Part shown: positions 35,773 through 44,706 of the stretch, piece after piece
Layout of the letters: each line of letters starts with the position of its first letter
Numbering within the stretch: the first letter of the stretch is position 1
Source: Streptomyces sp. ISL-87
GTDB lineage: Bacteria > Actinomycetota > Actinomycetes > Streptomycetales > Streptomycetaceae
Assembly (NCBI RefSeq): GCF_018614095.1
Contig: NZ_JAGGOY010000076.1
Span: 1-64,000, forward strand
Length of the DNA: 64,000 bases
Direction of reading: 5' to 3'
Notes under the pieces: generated by a model
Database searches by the model: none
The model's input: only the letters and a program-made list of their open reading frames with translations
Told to the model about the DNA's origin: nothing
Position numbers and translations under genes: made by a program

Positions 35773-37311
35773 TCAGCCGCCCGTCCGCGGGCACGCCCGG
35801 GCGGGATCCCGGGTGGGCACGAGCCGCACCTGGTCCGTCCGCTCCTTCAACGGGGCGTCCGTGTCGGTGTTCCACAGCAGCGCAACATCGTCGGCCACGC
35901 CGAAGAACAGATAGGGCCGGCCCGGATCGAGCAGGCCTCCCTCCGCGTTGAGCTCGGCCACCGCAACAGTGGGCTGCACGCACACCCACTCCGGCTGGAC
36001 CCCGAAGTACGGGGGCGCCTGCCCGCGGTGTTCCGCGGCGGCCTTGGTCCGCTCGACGGCCCTCGCCGCGTTGTCCATGGCGAAGCTCGCCAGTGAGGCG
36101 ACGACCACGACGTAGAGCAGGACGTACACGGCCACGTTCAGGTACTCGCCGGGACGCGTGAAGGCGAAGTGGAAGTGCTTGGCGATCCCCCACAGCGCAG
36201 GCCCCAGGAGCCCGACACCGAGGTAGGAAACCAGTTTCGCCCCGGCCACCACCTGCCACAGGCCCGGCACGTCGAGCTCGTCCGGGGTGAGGTCGAGACC
36301 GTCCCCGTACAGCCCGTGCAGGACCGAACCGGAGGCGACGACGAGGCCGGCCGCCATGGTCACCGCGAGCGGGACCGTGGCCGTGAGCCATTCCGTCCAG
36401 GTCGTCCACTGGCGTACGAGGAGCCAGATGCCGACGGGGGTGACCACCACCGCCGTGTCGAGCAGCATCAGGCGAGGTGTCCACGGGGCCGTCCCCAACC
36501 CGGGCACCCCGTACACGAAGAGCAGGAGGGCGAGGGCACCGAGGCATCCGCCCGCGAACCCGAACAGGCGCCCCTGGGAGGCTGCGAGGCCGCTCGCGAG
36601 GAAGAGCCCCCGCGCGAGGCATCCGCAGCCGACGGCCAGCCACAGCCACCGGGCATGGCCCTCCACTTCCCTGAAGCAGCCGGCGGCGAAGGCCATCCCG
36701 AGCAGCCAGCCGAACATCCGCGCCAGTCGCCGCATGAAGTCGTCCTCGCGCCGCAGCTCGATCGCGCGCCGCCCGCGCCGGGGCGACATCCGTACGTCGA
36801 GATCCGCGCGGGCGGGGGCGCTTCCCGGCAGGCCCATCCGGGCGAGGCGTCTGGCCTCCGACGGCGTTCCCAGCGCGATGGACCCGGTGTCGTACCAGCC
36901 GGAATTCTCCGCGGCCCGCACCCACCGGCCGACCGCGCGGCGGGGATCCGGCCGGTGGGCCGTGGTGTGGGAGCGGTACTCCTCCAGCTGCTCCCGGTCC
37001 GGATCCACCAGCTGGGTCCGCCGTACGTACATCTCCAGGACGGCCGTTTTCGCAAGCCCGCGAACGCGCCAGCCGGCCGCGCGCTCGGTCCTCTCGTTGC
37101 GCGCCCCGAAGAGCCGCACCTCGACCCAGAACAGCCGCGCCCGGGGGTCCGGGCTCAGCACTCCGGCCGACGGTCCCTCGCCCCTGCCGAACTCGTCCAC
37201 GACGGGCCAGCGCTGCCCGGCGAATTCCGCTTTGGCCTGCTCGAAGTCCCGCGGCTCGCCCCGCACCTCGACCAGCGCGAGCACGCGCTGGTCGTACCGC
37301 CGTCGCGTCAC
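35773..37311 (-). CDS. Large membrane protein of unknown function
   Basis: A 512-residue protein that I do not recognise. Residues 1-200 are soluble and strand-rich (RRYDQRVLALVEVRGEP, LFWVEVRLFGARNE, LEMYVRRTQLVDPDREQLEE). The next 220 residues carry about eight membrane helices (for example WLLGMAFAAGCF, LGALALLLFVYGVPGL, YLNVAVYVLLYVVVVASLAS), and a soluble C-terminal 95 residues includes EWVCVQPTVAVAELN and YLFFGVADDVALLWNT. GTG start at 37311, with AGGGGGA upstream; an ATG at 37407 would add 32 unlikely residues. It stands alone, divergent from the SGNH hydrolase gene. Confidence 0.75.
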   Translation of the reverse strand: MTRRRYDQRVLALVEVRGEPRDFEQAKAEFAGQRWPVVDEFGRGEGPSAGVLSPDPRARLFWVEVRLFGARNERTERAAGWRVRGLAKTAVLEMYVRRTQLVDPDREQLEEYRSHTTAHRPDPRRAVGRWVRAAENSGWYDTGSIALGTPSEARRLARMGLPGSAPARADLDVRMSPRRGRRAIELRREDDFMRRLARMFGWLLGMAFAAGCFREVEGHARWLWLAVGCGCLARGLFLASGLAASQGRLFGFAGGCLGALALLLFVYGVPGLGTAPWTPRLMLLDTAVVVTPVGIWLLVRQWTTWTEWLTATVPLAVTMAAGLVVASGSVLHGLYGDGLDLTPDELDVPGLWQVVAGAKLVSYLGVGLLGPALWGIAKHFHFAFTRPGEYLNVAVYVLLYVVVVASLASFAMDNAARAVERTKAAAEHRGQAPPYFGVQPEWVCVQPTVAVAELNAEGGLLDPGRPYLFFGVADDVALLWNTDTDAPLKERTDQVRLVPTRDPARACPRTGG

Positions 37312-37425
37312 CAGTCCATCCCCCTGCACACCCCCCGTCAGTTCGGTGACTGTAAGCGCGAATCGTCTCCGCACAGGCCGGATTCGGCCAGGACTCCAGG
37401 CATTCACGAGCCGAACGACCGGTCG

Positions 37426-37468
37426 GTTGTTACATCATCGTAATCCGCCGCTACCTGGTGGTAACAAC
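37426..37468. repeat. Inverted repeats between divergent genes
   Basis: GTTGTTAC (37426-37433) is repeated inverted as GTAACAAC (37461-37468). Inside, TTAC-ATCATC-GTAA (37430-37443) forms a smaller palindrome. They lie between the start of the membrane-protein gene (37311) and the SGNH hydrolase gene (37581), and could be an operator for either. Confidence 0.6.
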
Positions 37469-37580
37469 GCACCACGTGCCACCTTTCTGCTTGCCACCGG
37501 CCGGCGGTTACCCCCACTTCCCCAGCCATGCCACGGAGTTGTTCCCTGGCTTCGCCATGGCCGACCGCAGGAGTTCCGCA

Positions 37581-38771
37581 GTGATCGGATTCCGCAACGT
37601 CAGCAAGAACCGGGACCGCCGTCGAGTGCGACGAATGGCCGGGATCGGGATGGTTCTGCCGCTCACCGTCGGCGCGCTCGTGGCGGGCGGGGCCGGGACC
37701 TCGGTAGCCAGTCCCGGGACCGGGCCCACCGCGGTGGTGTCCATGGGCGACAGTTACATATCCGGCGAAGCCGGGCGCTGGAAGGGCAACAGCCTGACCA
37801 ACACCGGCAGCCGCAACGGCACCGACCGCGCCTGGGTCAGCGGCAGTACGTACGACCCCGCGAAGGTGTACGGGACCACCGCCGGCGGCTGTCACCGCTC
37901 CGACTCCGCCGAGGTCAAGAGCGCTGGGGCCATCGCCGACGTGGCCGTGAACCTGGCCTGTTCGGGAGCCGTCTCCGAGAACGTGTACCGGGCGTCCAAC
38001 GGCGGGGTGTCCTACAAGGGCGAGGCCCCGCAGGCCGACCAGCTCGCCTCCGTGGCCGCCAGCCACGACGTCAAGGTGATCGCGCTGTCCATCGGCGGGA
38101 ACGACCTCGGCTTCGCGGACATCATCAAGGCCTGCGCGTACGACTTCATCCTCTGGAACTCCTACTGCTACGACGACCAGCAGGCCGGGGTCGACGAGAA
38201 GATCGACGGGGCGATGGCGAACGTCGGCAAGTCCGTCGACGAGATCCGGGCCGTCATGCGGGGCGCCGGGTACTCCGACTCCGCGTACCGGATCGTGCTG
38301 CAGTCCTACCCGTCGCCGATACCGCGCGGCGCGGAGAACCGGTACACGCAGAGCGACTGGAGCCGCCTCAACACCGGCGGGTGCCCGTTCTGGAACCGGG
38401 ACTCGGACTGGGCGCGGGACTCGCTCGTGCCGCAGATCGCCGGCCGGCTGAAGGGCGTCGCGGCGGCCAAGGGCGTGCAGTTCCTGGACCTGAAGGACAT
38501 GCTCCAGGGGCGCGAGGTGTGCGCGAAGGCGAGCACGCTGGTGACCTCCACGGTCCCGGCGTCGGCGAAGACGAGCGAGTGGGCGCGCTGGATCGACAGC
38601 AGTGAGACGCAGGGGCTGGTCCAGGAGTCGATGCACCCGAACTACTTCGGCCAGCTGGCCGCCGGCCGCTGCCTCGCGCTGGTCACCGCGCAGCCGGCCA
38701 CCGCCAACTTCGGCTGCAAGAACACCGCGGGGGCGGACCAGAGCGGGATGTACCTCGCGCCGGTCTCGTAA
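37581..38771 (+). CDS. Secreted SGNH/GDSL hydrolase
   Basis: A 396-residue secreted lipase or esterase. The GTG at 37581 has AGGAG seven bases upstream and gives a signal peptide with a basic n-region (NVSKNRDRRRVRRM) and hydrophobic core (GIGMVLPLTVGALVAGGAG); earlier ATGs lack ribosome sites. Block I is VSMGDSYISGEAGRW, block III Asn in IGGNDLGF, block V QESMHPNYFGQLAAG with the catalytic His. Six or more cysteines suggest disulfides. The C-terminal 40 residues are a short appended segment. A strong terminator follows. Confidence 0.9.
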   Translation: MIGFRNVSKNRDRRRVRRMAGIGMVLPLTVGALVAGGAGTSVASPGTGPTAVVSMGDSYISGEAGRWKGNSLTNTGSRNGTDRAWVSGSTYDPAKVYGTTAGGCHRSDSAEVKSAGAIADVAVNLACSGAVSENVYRASNGGVSYKGEAPQADQLASVAASHDVKVIALSIGGNDLGFADIIKACAYDFILWNSYCYDDQQAGVDEKIDGAMANVGKSVDEIRAVMRGAGYSDSAYRIVLQSYPSPIPRGAENRYTQSDWSRLNTGGCPFWNRDSDWARDSLVPQIAGRLKGVAAAKGVQFLDLKDMLQGREVCAKASTLVTSTVPASAKTSEWARWIDSSETQGLVQESMHPNYFGQLAAGRCLALVTAQPATANFGCKNTAGADQSGMYLAPVS

Positions 38772-38877
38772 CCCGGACGCAGGACGGCGCACTGTATACG
38801 GCCGCGGACCCGGAACAGGACACCTTCTACCGGGAGTTGCGGCAAGGGGTCCGGGCACACTAGTACCGCGCGGACGA

Positions 38878-38924
38878 CGGCGGTGCGGACGCCACACCCG
38901 CAGTGGGTGGCGTCCGCACCGCCG
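38878..38924. terminator. Terminator hairpin, SGNH hydrolase / permease
   Basis: A perfect 18-bp stem: 38878-38895 with 38907-38924, loop of 11 bases. It lies between two convergent genes. Confidence 0.92.
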
Positions 38925-38967
38925 CACGCTCGTCGCCGCGTCCGGTACGAGTCCGGGTCGGCGGGGC

Positions 38968-40356
38968 TCAGTGCACCGGCACCGGTTCCGCGGCCGACGA
39001 GGCCGTGCCCCGCCCGGCGCCGAGGTGGTTGAAGGCCAGGTTCAGCCCGATGGCCACCACGCAGCCCGTGCTGATGCCGGAGTCGAGGACGACCAGCAGG
39101 TCCTTCGGGAAGGCGTGGTAGAACTCGGGCGCCGCGATCGGGATCAGGCCGATGCCGACCGAGGCGGCCACGATCAGGGCATTCTCGCCCTTCTCCATGG
39201 CCGCGCCCGCCAGGGTCTGGATACCGCTGGCCGCGACCGAGCCGAAGAGCACGATGCCGGCGCCGCCGAGGACCGGCAGCGGGACGACGCCGATGACGGA
39301 GGCGGCCACCGGGCACAGACCGAGCAGGATCAGGATGCCGCCGCCGGCCGCGACGACGAACCGGCTGCGCACCTTGGTCATCGCCACGAGCCCGATGTTC
39401 TGGGCGAAGGCGCTGCACATGAAGCCGTTGAACAGCGGGCTGAGCGCGCTGCCGAGGGTGTCGGCGCGCAGGCCCCCCTCGATGGTCTTCTCGTCCGCCG
39501 GGCGCCCCACGATCTTGCCAAGGGCCAGGATGTCCGCGGTGGACTCGGTCATGCAGACCAGCATGACGATGCACATCGAGATGATGGCGGCGACCTGGAA
39601 CTGGGGGGCGCCGAAGTGCAGCGGGGTCGGGAAGCCGACCAGGTCCGCGTTCTTGACGGCGTCGAAGCTGGTCATGTTCAGCGGGATCGCGATGAGGGTG
39701 CCGGCGACCAGGCCGAGCAGGATGGCGATCTGCTGGAGGAAGCCCCGCAGGAACTTGCGCATCAGCAGGACGATCGCCAGGGTGAGGGCGGCCATGCCGA
39801 TGTTCTTCACCGAGCCGTAGTCGGGGGCGGCGTGGTTGCCTCCCTGCGACCAGTTGAAGGCCACGGGGAGCAGTGAGACGCCGATCAGGGTGATGACCGT
39901 ACCCGTGACCACGGGCGGGAAGAAGCGGACGAGCTTCCCGAAGTAGGGGGCGGCGAGGAAGCCGAGAAGTCCGGCGACGATGATCGCGCCGAAGATGACG
40001 GGGATGGCGTTGTCCCCCTCCCCCTTGCCGATGGCGATCATCGGGGTCACACCGGCGAACGAGACGCCGTTGACGAAGGGGAGTTTGGCGCCGATCTTCC
40101 AGAACCCGAGGGTCTGGAGGAGGGTGGCGAGGCCTGCGGTGAAGAGCGAGGCGCCCATCAGGAAGGCGGTCTCGGTGGCGGAGAGACCGACGGCCGGGCC
40201 GACGATCATGGGCGGGGCGACAACACCCGCGTACATGGCGGCCACGTGCTGGAGACCGCTCGTGAACATTTTCAGCGGAGGCAAGGTCTCGTCGACCGGG
40301 TGCTTCTCCTCCGGTACTGCGACTGCGTCTTTGCGAAACCTGGGCGTAGGGGCCAC
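38968..40356 (-). CDS. NCS2 urate/xanthine permease
   Basis: A 462-residue purine:proton symporter with 12-14 membrane segments. NCS2/NAT marks are the QH motif near residue 36 (TSGLQHVAAMYAGVVAPPMI), the glutamate in LVCMTESTADILALG and the NAT signature FAQNIGLVAMTKVRSR. The branch with these motifs transports urate or xanthine (PucJ/PucK, UacT). It is next to the guanine-type deaminase and uricase genes, so it probably supplies that pathway. Upstream lie two 20-bp direct repeats that may be its operator. Confidence 0.92.
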   Translation of the reverse strand: MAPTPRFRKDAVAVPEEKHPVDETLPPLKMFTSGLQHVAAMYAGVVAPPMIVGPAVGLSATETAFLMGASLFTAGLATLLQTLGFWKIGAKLPFVNGVSFAGVTPMIAIGKGEGDNAIPVIFGAIIVAGLLGFLAAPYFGKLVRFFPPVVTGTVITLIGVSLLPVAFNWSQGGNHAAPDYGSVKNIGMAALTLAIVLLMRKFLRGFLQQIAILLGLVAGTLIAIPLNMTSFDAVKNADLVGFPTPLHFGAPQFQVAAIISMCIVMLVCMTESTADILALGKIVGRPADEKTIEGGLRADTLGSALSPLFNGFMCSAFAQNIGLVAMTKVRSRFVVAAGGGILILLGLCPVAASVIGVVPLPVLGGAGIVLFGSVAASGIQTLAGAAMEKGENALIVAASVGIGLIPIAAPEFYHAFPKDLLVVLDSGISTGCVVAIGLNLAFNHLGAGRGTASSAAEPVPVH

Positions 40357-40484
40357 GGCTTCCTCCGGTCGGTTAACACGTCGGCAGGGACGTGGGTGTC
40401 TTGGAGGTGGTGCGAAAGCTGTGCGAGTCGAGCCTGTGTTCAGTTGTGGTGGTGGCGCGGTGGGGGGTGGTGCAGTGATTCAGG

Positions 40485-40524
40485 GCATGCGAAAACGATT
40501 CGTCGCATGCGGAAACGATTCGCC
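40485..40524. repeat. Two 20-bp direct repeats upstream of the permease gene
   Basis: GCATGCGAAAACGATTCGTC (40485-40504) is followed directly by GCATGCGGAAACGATTCGCC (40505-40524), two differences in 20. A third GCGAAAACGA lies at 40536-40545. TGCGA (40488-40492) and TCGCA (40503-40507) form an inverted pair. The repeats lie 129-168 bp upstream of the permease start. The rest of the 383-bp gap shows no gene. Confidence 0.75.
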
Positions 40525-40618
40525 CGAGTCGTTCCGCGAAAACGAGGAAGCAGTGGCACAAGTCACCGCCCCCGGGGGCGCCTTCGGAAAGAACCTCGGG
40601 CGCGTCCCGGGAACGGCT

Positions 40619-40675
40619 GCCGCGGACCCCGCTCGGGTCCGCGGCCGCCGGCCGAGGGCCGTCCCCCTCGGCCGG
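40619..40675. terminator. Tandem terminator hairpins after the deaminase gene
   Basis: Two 11-bp perfect stems: 40619-40629 with 40635-40645, and 40648-40658 with 40665-40675. They start 65 bp past the stop of the minus-strand deaminase gene. Between them and the stop is a GC-rich repeat-like stretch (GCCGAAGCC / GGCGAAGCC) of the sort common in Streptomyces gaps. Confidence 0.7.
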
Positions 40676-40739
40676 ACTCCTGGGGGTCCCACCCGCCGAA
40701 GCCTGGTGGGGGATCCCCCCGGCGAAGCCAGGGGGAAGA

Positions 40740-42143
40740 TCAGCCCTGCGCGGTGATCCGCGCGAGGCGCTGGGCCTCTTCCCGCGTGGACACGGCGATG
40801 GCGTCCTCGTCGGCGAAGAGCAGTCGGTTGTTCTCGACGATCTGCTTACCGTTGACCAGCGAGAGGGTGACCGGGGCGGCCGCACCGAAGACGAGCGCGG
40901 TGACCGGGTCGGCGATGGAGGAGTGAGCCAGGGTGCTCAGGTTCCACATCACCAGGTCGGCGCACTTGCCGACCTCCAGCGAGCCGATGTTGTCGGCGCG
41001 GCCGAGGACCTGGGCGCCACCGTACGTACCGAGGCGCAGGGCCTGGCGCGCGTTGAGGGCGCGCTCGCGGTGGACCGGGTTCAGGCGGTTGATCAGCAGC
41101 GCGTTGCGCAGCTCGGTGTGCAGCTCACCGGACTCGTTGGAGGCGGTGCCGTCCACGCCGAGGCCGACCGGGACACCGGCGGCGAGCATGTCCGGGACGC
41201 GGGCGATGCCGGCGGCCAGACGGGCGTTGGAGGACGGGCAGTGCGCGACACCGGTCTTGGTACGGGCGAACGCGGCGATGTCGGAGTCGTTCATGTGGAC
41301 GCTGTGCGCCATCCACACGTCCTCGCCGAGCCAGCCGGTCGACTCGAAGTAGTCGGTCGGGCCCATGCCGAACAGTTCCTTGCAGAACTGCTCTTCCTCG
41401 ACGGTCTCGCTGCCGTGCGTGTGCATGCGCACACCGAGGCGGCGGGCCAGCTGGGCGCCCTGCTTCAGCAGCTCGGTGGAGACCGAGAAGGGGGAGCAGG
41501 GGGCGACGGCGACCTGGGTCATCGCGTCGAAGGAGTAGTCGTGGTGCTTCTTGACGGTCGCCTCGGTGTCGGCGAGCGCGCCTTCGAGGGTCTCGACGGC
41601 GTGGTCCGGCGGCAGGCCGCCGTCCTTCTCGCTGCGGTCCATGGAGCCGCGGGCGAGGGTGAAGCGGACGCCCATCTCGGACGCGGCGCGGATGATCGCG
41701 CCGGAGAGGTCGCCGGAGCCCTTGGGGTAGACGTAGTGGTGGTCCATGGCGGTGGTGACGCCGCCCTTGGCCATCATCGCCAGGGAGCCCTGGGCGGCCG
41801 TGTACGCCATCTGCTCGTCGATGCGCGCCCACGTCGGGTACAGCGCGACGAGCCAGTTGAAGAGGTTGTGGTCGGTGGCCAGACCACGCGTGATCCACTG
41901 GTAGAAGTGGTGGTGGGTGTTGACCAGACCGGGAGTCACGAGGTGCCCGGTGCCGTCGATGCGGCGGACTACGTTCTCGAGGTTCTCGGGGGCCTTGCCC
42001 GCGCCGATGGACTCGATCTTGTTGCCGGCCACGACGACGTGACCCGAGGCGTACTCGGTGTCGTTCGCGTCGACCGTCGCAATCGCACAGTTCTCGATGA
42101 CGATGCGCTCGACGGCGCTGTCATGGGCTGCCGATGCTGCCAT
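40740..42143 (-). CDS. 8-Oxoguanine/guanine deaminase-type amidohydrolase
   Basis: A 467-residue cyclic amidohydrolase that converts guanine or 8-oxoguanine to xanthine or urate. Metal motif PGLVNTHHHFYQWITRG near residue 67, then RMHTHGSETVEEE, WMAHSVHMNDSD and LGVDGTASNESGELHTEL with the catalytic Asp. HHHFYQ is the form seen in 8-oxoguanine deaminases, whereas ordinary guanine deaminases have a different loop; both substrates remain possible. ATG at 42143 fits the family; upstream codons do not. The gap of 191 bp to the uricase gene suggests separate transcription. Confidence 0.88.
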   Translation of the reverse strand: MAASAAHDSAVERIVIENCAIATVDANDTEYASGHVVVAGNKIESIGAGKAPENLENVVRRIDGTGHLVTPGLVNTHHHFYQWITRGLATDHNLFNWLVALYPTWARIDEQMAYTAAQGSLAMMAKGGVTTAMDHHYVYPKGSGDLSGAIIRAASEMGVRFTLARGSMDRSEKDGGLPPDHAVETLEGALADTEATVKKHHDYSFDAMTQVAVAPCSPFSVSTELLKQGAQLARRLGVRMHTHGSETVEEEQFCKELFGMGPTDYFESTGWLGEDVWMAHSVHMNDSDIAAFARTKTGVAHCPSSNARLAAGIARVPDMLAAGVPVGLGVDGTASNESGELHTELRNALLINRLNPVHRERALNARQALRLGTYGGAQVLGRADNIGSLEVGKCADLVMWNLSTLAHSSIADPVTALVFGAAAPVTLSLVNGKQIVENNRLLFADEDAIAVSTREEAQRLARITAQG

Positions 42144-42334
42144 GGGACTTCCTCGTGCTTTCAGTGGCGGTGCGGGCACGGCAAAACCCAGGGGATTTGA
42201 GTGCCGGAGCCGGGGGCCTTGACAGCTGACAGTACTGCCGCCCCGAGTGGTGCGTCCGGGTGCCGATTCAGGAAGTTGAGAGTGTTGCGCGCCGTCCCGG
42301 GGCCACTGCGGAGCCCCGGGACGCGCGTGTCGCA

Positions 42335-43258
42335 TCAGAGGTTGGTCATGTCCACGGGGATACGGGCGTCAACGCCGTCGCGGAGAACCGTCGCCTCGAT
42401 CAGACCGTACGGCCGGTCCGCGGCGAAGTAGACCTCGTTGTCGTTCTTGAGGCCGAAGGGCTCGAGGTCGACGAGGAAGTGGTGCTTGTTCGGGAGCGAG
42501 AAGCGAACCTCGTCGATCTCCGAACGGTGGTTGATGATGCGCGAACCCATCTGGTACAGGGTCTGCTGCAGCGACAGGGAGTAGGTCTCCGCGAAGGCCT
42601 GGAGCATGTGCTTGCGGGTCTCGGCGTAGGACTTCTCCCAGTTGGGCATCCGCTGCTCGTCATCCGACCAGTTGAAGCGCCAGCGGGCCGACACCTGGGT
42701 GGCCAGGATCCGGTCGTAGGCCTCCTTCAGGGTCGTGTACTTGTCCTTCACGTAACCCCAGAACTCGGAGTTCGTGGAGTTCATGACGACCAGGTCCTTG
42801 AGGCCGGAGATGACCTCCCAGTTCTGGCCGTCGTACGTGATCTGGGTGACCCGGGTCTCCATGCCCTGACGGACGAAGGAGTGGTTCACCTCATCGGAGC
42901 CGATGAACTTCGAGTTGGCGTCCGAGGTGGCGATCCGGTCCCAGGCGTACTCCTCGATCCGGATGCGCGCGCGCTGGATCGGCTCCTGGCTGTTGACGAA
43001 CCAGCGCGCCAGGTGGATGCCGAACTGCTCGGCGGACTCGATGCCGTACTCCTTGGCGAACGCGTACACCGTGTTCTTGGTGGTGTCCGTCGGCAGGACG
43101 TTGGCGTTCGAGCCGGAGTAGTGGACGTCGTCCATGTCACCCGAGAGGGCGACCGAGACGTTCAGGTCCTTGATGTGGTGGGTGTCGCCGTCCCGCGTGA
43201 TCTTGACTACGCGGTTCTCTGCTTTGCCGTACTGGTTCTGGCCGAGAATCGTGGGCAT
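42335..43258 (-). CDS. uox: Urate oxidase (uricase)
   Basis: Oxidises urate to 5-hydroxyisourate with release of H2O2; cofactor-free. The 307-residue protein has tandem T-fold domains. The Lys-Thr-His set is visible in QYGKAENRVVKI, VLPTDTTKNTVYAFAKEYG and SLPNKHHFLVDLEPFG. Last gene of the operon uraD-uraH-uox, five bases after uraH. Catalase, encoded 3.9 kb away with the same type of operator, would remove its H2O2. Confidence 0.97.
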   Translation of the reverse strand: MPTILGQNQYGKAENRVVKITRDGDTHHIKDLNVSVALSGDMDDVHYSGSNANVLPTDTTKNTVYAFAKEYGIESAEQFGIHLARWFVNSQEPIQRARIRIEEYAWDRIATSDANSKFIGSDEVNHSFVRQGMETRVTQITYDGQNWEVISGLKDLVVMNSTNSEFWGYVKDKYTTLKEAYDRILATQVSARWRFNWSDDEQRMPNWEKSYAETRKHMLQAFAETYSLSLQQTLYQMGSRIINHRSEIDEVRFSLPNKHHFLVDLEPFGLKNDNEVYFAADRPYGLIEATVLRDGVDARIPVDMTNL

Positions 43259-43263
43259 GTCTG

Positions 43264-43653
43264 CTAGCTCCCTCGGTAAACGGAGTAGCCGAACGGGTTG
43301 AGCAGCAGCGGTACGTGGTAATGCTCGCCCGGGTTCACCGCGAAGGTGATGGTGACCTCGGGGAAGAACGCACCGCTGTCCCTTACGCGGGGGGCGTCCT
43401 GCTGCGCCTCGGCTTGCTTCTTATAGAAGTACGTCTCGGTCTCGAAGTCGAGACGTACGTGGGTGGTGCCCTCCGGCAGGGCCGGCAGGTCCTTGCAGCG
43501 TCCGTCCGCATCGGTGGCGGAGCCGCCCAGGGCCGCCCACTCGCCGTCCAGGCCCGTGCGGGCCGACAGGGAGATGGCGACGCCCCCGGCGGGCTTGCCG
43601 ATGCTGGTGTCCAGGATGTGGGTGGACACCGACGCTGTGGTCTCAGTGCTCAT
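43264..43653 (-). CDS. uraH: 5-Hydroxyisourate hydrolase
   Basis: Transthyretin-like enzyme of 129 residues that opens 5-hydroxyisourate to OHCU. N-terminal VSTHILDTSIGKPAGGV with the active-site His, a second His in EHYHVPLLLNPFGYSVYRGS, and the diagnostic C-terminal YRGS. I start at the ATG at 43653 (MSTETT), 8 bases after the uraD stop; an ATG four codons upstream would abut it. Confidence 0.96.
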   Translation of the reverse strand: MSTETTASVSTHILDTSIGKPAGGVAISLSARTGLDGEWAALGGSATDADGRCKDLPALPEGTTHVRLDFETETYFYKKQAEAQQDAPRVRDSGAFFPEVTITFAVNPGEHYHVPLLLNPFGYSVYRGS

Positions 43654-43661
43654 GCGCGGCT

Positions 43662-44168
43662 TCACTCTCCTTCTACGAGGCGGGTCAGGCGGATCCGGTT
43701 GATCTTCACAAGCTCGCCGCGGGCGATCTCTCGCTCCTGCTCCGGCGAGTGGTCGATCCGGACCTTGACCGCGTCCCGCATGAACTCACCGGTCGCACCG
43801 GTGGCGCAGATGAGGAAGACGTGGCCGAACTTCTCCTGGTACGCCAGGTTCAGTTCGAGGAGTTCGTTCTTGAGCTCCTCCGAGGCGCCGGCCATGCCAC
43901 GCTGCTCGCGGGCGGAGGTCGGGTCTCCCGGCTTCGGCCGGCCGATCGGCGCGTGGCCTCCCATCGCCTCGCCGAGGTCCTCGGCGGTGAGCTCGGCCAT
44001 GGCGGCCTCGTTCGCGGCGAAGAGGGAGTCGGCGGTGGCGAAGGGGCGCTGGGCGAGCAGCTTGCTCCCCCATGCCGAACTGGCGCACACCTCGTGGAGC
44101 TCGGCCGTGGCCGCGCTGTCGTCCAAGGCGTTGAACCGGGTGAGACCCGGGGTCGGACTCGAAGTCAC
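43662..44168 (-). CDS. uraD: OHCU decarboxylase
   Basis: Decarboxylates 2-oxo-4-hydroxy-4-carboxy-5-ureidoimidazoline to S-allantoin. 168 residues, all-helical. The catalytic His and neighbours are in GGHAPIGRPKPG; SAREQRGM and LNLAYQEKFGHVFLICATG are typical. First gene of the urate operon. Its upstream region has a clear promoter with the purine-regulon palindrome over the -35 box. Confidence 0.95.
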   Translation of the reverse strand: MTSSPTPGLTRFNALDDSAATAELHEVCASSAWGSKLLAQRPFATADSLFAANEAAMAELTAEDLGEAMGGHAPIGRPKPGDPTSAREQRGMAGASEELKNELLELNLAYQEKFGHVFLICATGATGEFMRDAVKVRIDHSPEQEREIARGELVKINRIRLTRLVEGE

Positions 44169-44210
44169 GGTAGGCCTCCGTGGCCTGTTGTTGCTTTGAC
44201 GGGCTGCGCA

Positions 44211-44252
44211 TAGCTAACGCCCTCGACAACCGGGCGTCAACACTTTGTTGAA
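44211..44252 (-). promoter_or_regulatory. uraD promoter with purine-regulon palindrome
   Basis: On the minus strand: TTCAACAAAGTGTTGAC (44252-44236) whose right half gives the -35 TTGACG (44240-44235), an 18-bp spacer and the -10 TAGCTA (44216-44211). The layout is the same as at the catalase gene. A repressor on the palindrome would block the -35 directly. Confidence 0.8.
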
Positions 44253-44322
44253 ACTTCCCGTACACAAAAGCCGCCGCCCGGGTGAATTGGGCGGCGGCTC
44301 GTCACTGTGGGTCAAGCAGGTT

Positions 44323-44706
44323 TCACGCCTTGCTGCTCTTGTTGGGGTTTTCCCTGTTCAAGTAGTTGTAGACCGTGAAACGGCTTACGCCCAGGGCGCC
44401 CGCGACCGTCTCCACGCCGTGCCGCACGGAGAAGGCGCCACGCGCCTCCAGTATCCGCACGACGTCCTGCTTGGACTTCCGGTCGAGCTGGGACAGCGGT
44501 ACGCCGTGCCGGCGCTCCAGCGCGGCCAGGATGTGGTCCAGCGAGTCGGACAGCTGGGGCAGGCGTACGGCCAGCAGCTCCTGACCCTCCCAGGTCAGCA
44601 CGACGTCGTCGGGCGACGCCAGGGCCGGATCCATCAGCTCGCCGCCCATCGCGTCGACCAGCGGCTTGACCGCGGTGACGAACGGGTGGTCGCGGGGCTC
44701 GGTCAT
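44323..44706 (-). CDS. YheO-like helix-turn-helix regulator
   Basis: A 127-residue DNA-binding protein. Residues 73-117 (DRKSKQDVVRILEARGAFSV then VETVAGALGVSRFTVYNYLN) match the C-terminal HTH of the YheO/DauR group. The N-terminal 65 residues are shorter than the PAS-like YheO domain and poorly matched. Its start overlaps the stop of the thiamine-binding-like gene (ATGA), so the two are coupled. Placed between the urate operon and hyi-glxR, it is a candidate ligand for the TTCCG-N5-CGGAA sites; that is inference. Confidence 0.82.
   Translation of the reverse strand: MTEPRDHPFVTAVKPLVDAMGGELMDPALASPDDVVLTWEGQELLAVRLPQLSDSLDHILAALERRHGVPLSQLDRKSKQDVVRILEARGAFSVRHGVETVAGALGVSRFTVYNYLNRENPNKSSKA

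Noticed and set aside
38768..38865. Plus-strand frame after the SGNH hydrolase gene encoding ALYTAADPEQDTFYREL
   Set aside because: It looks protein-like, but has no start codon or ribosome site and only about 30 codons; too little to call a gene or pseudogene.
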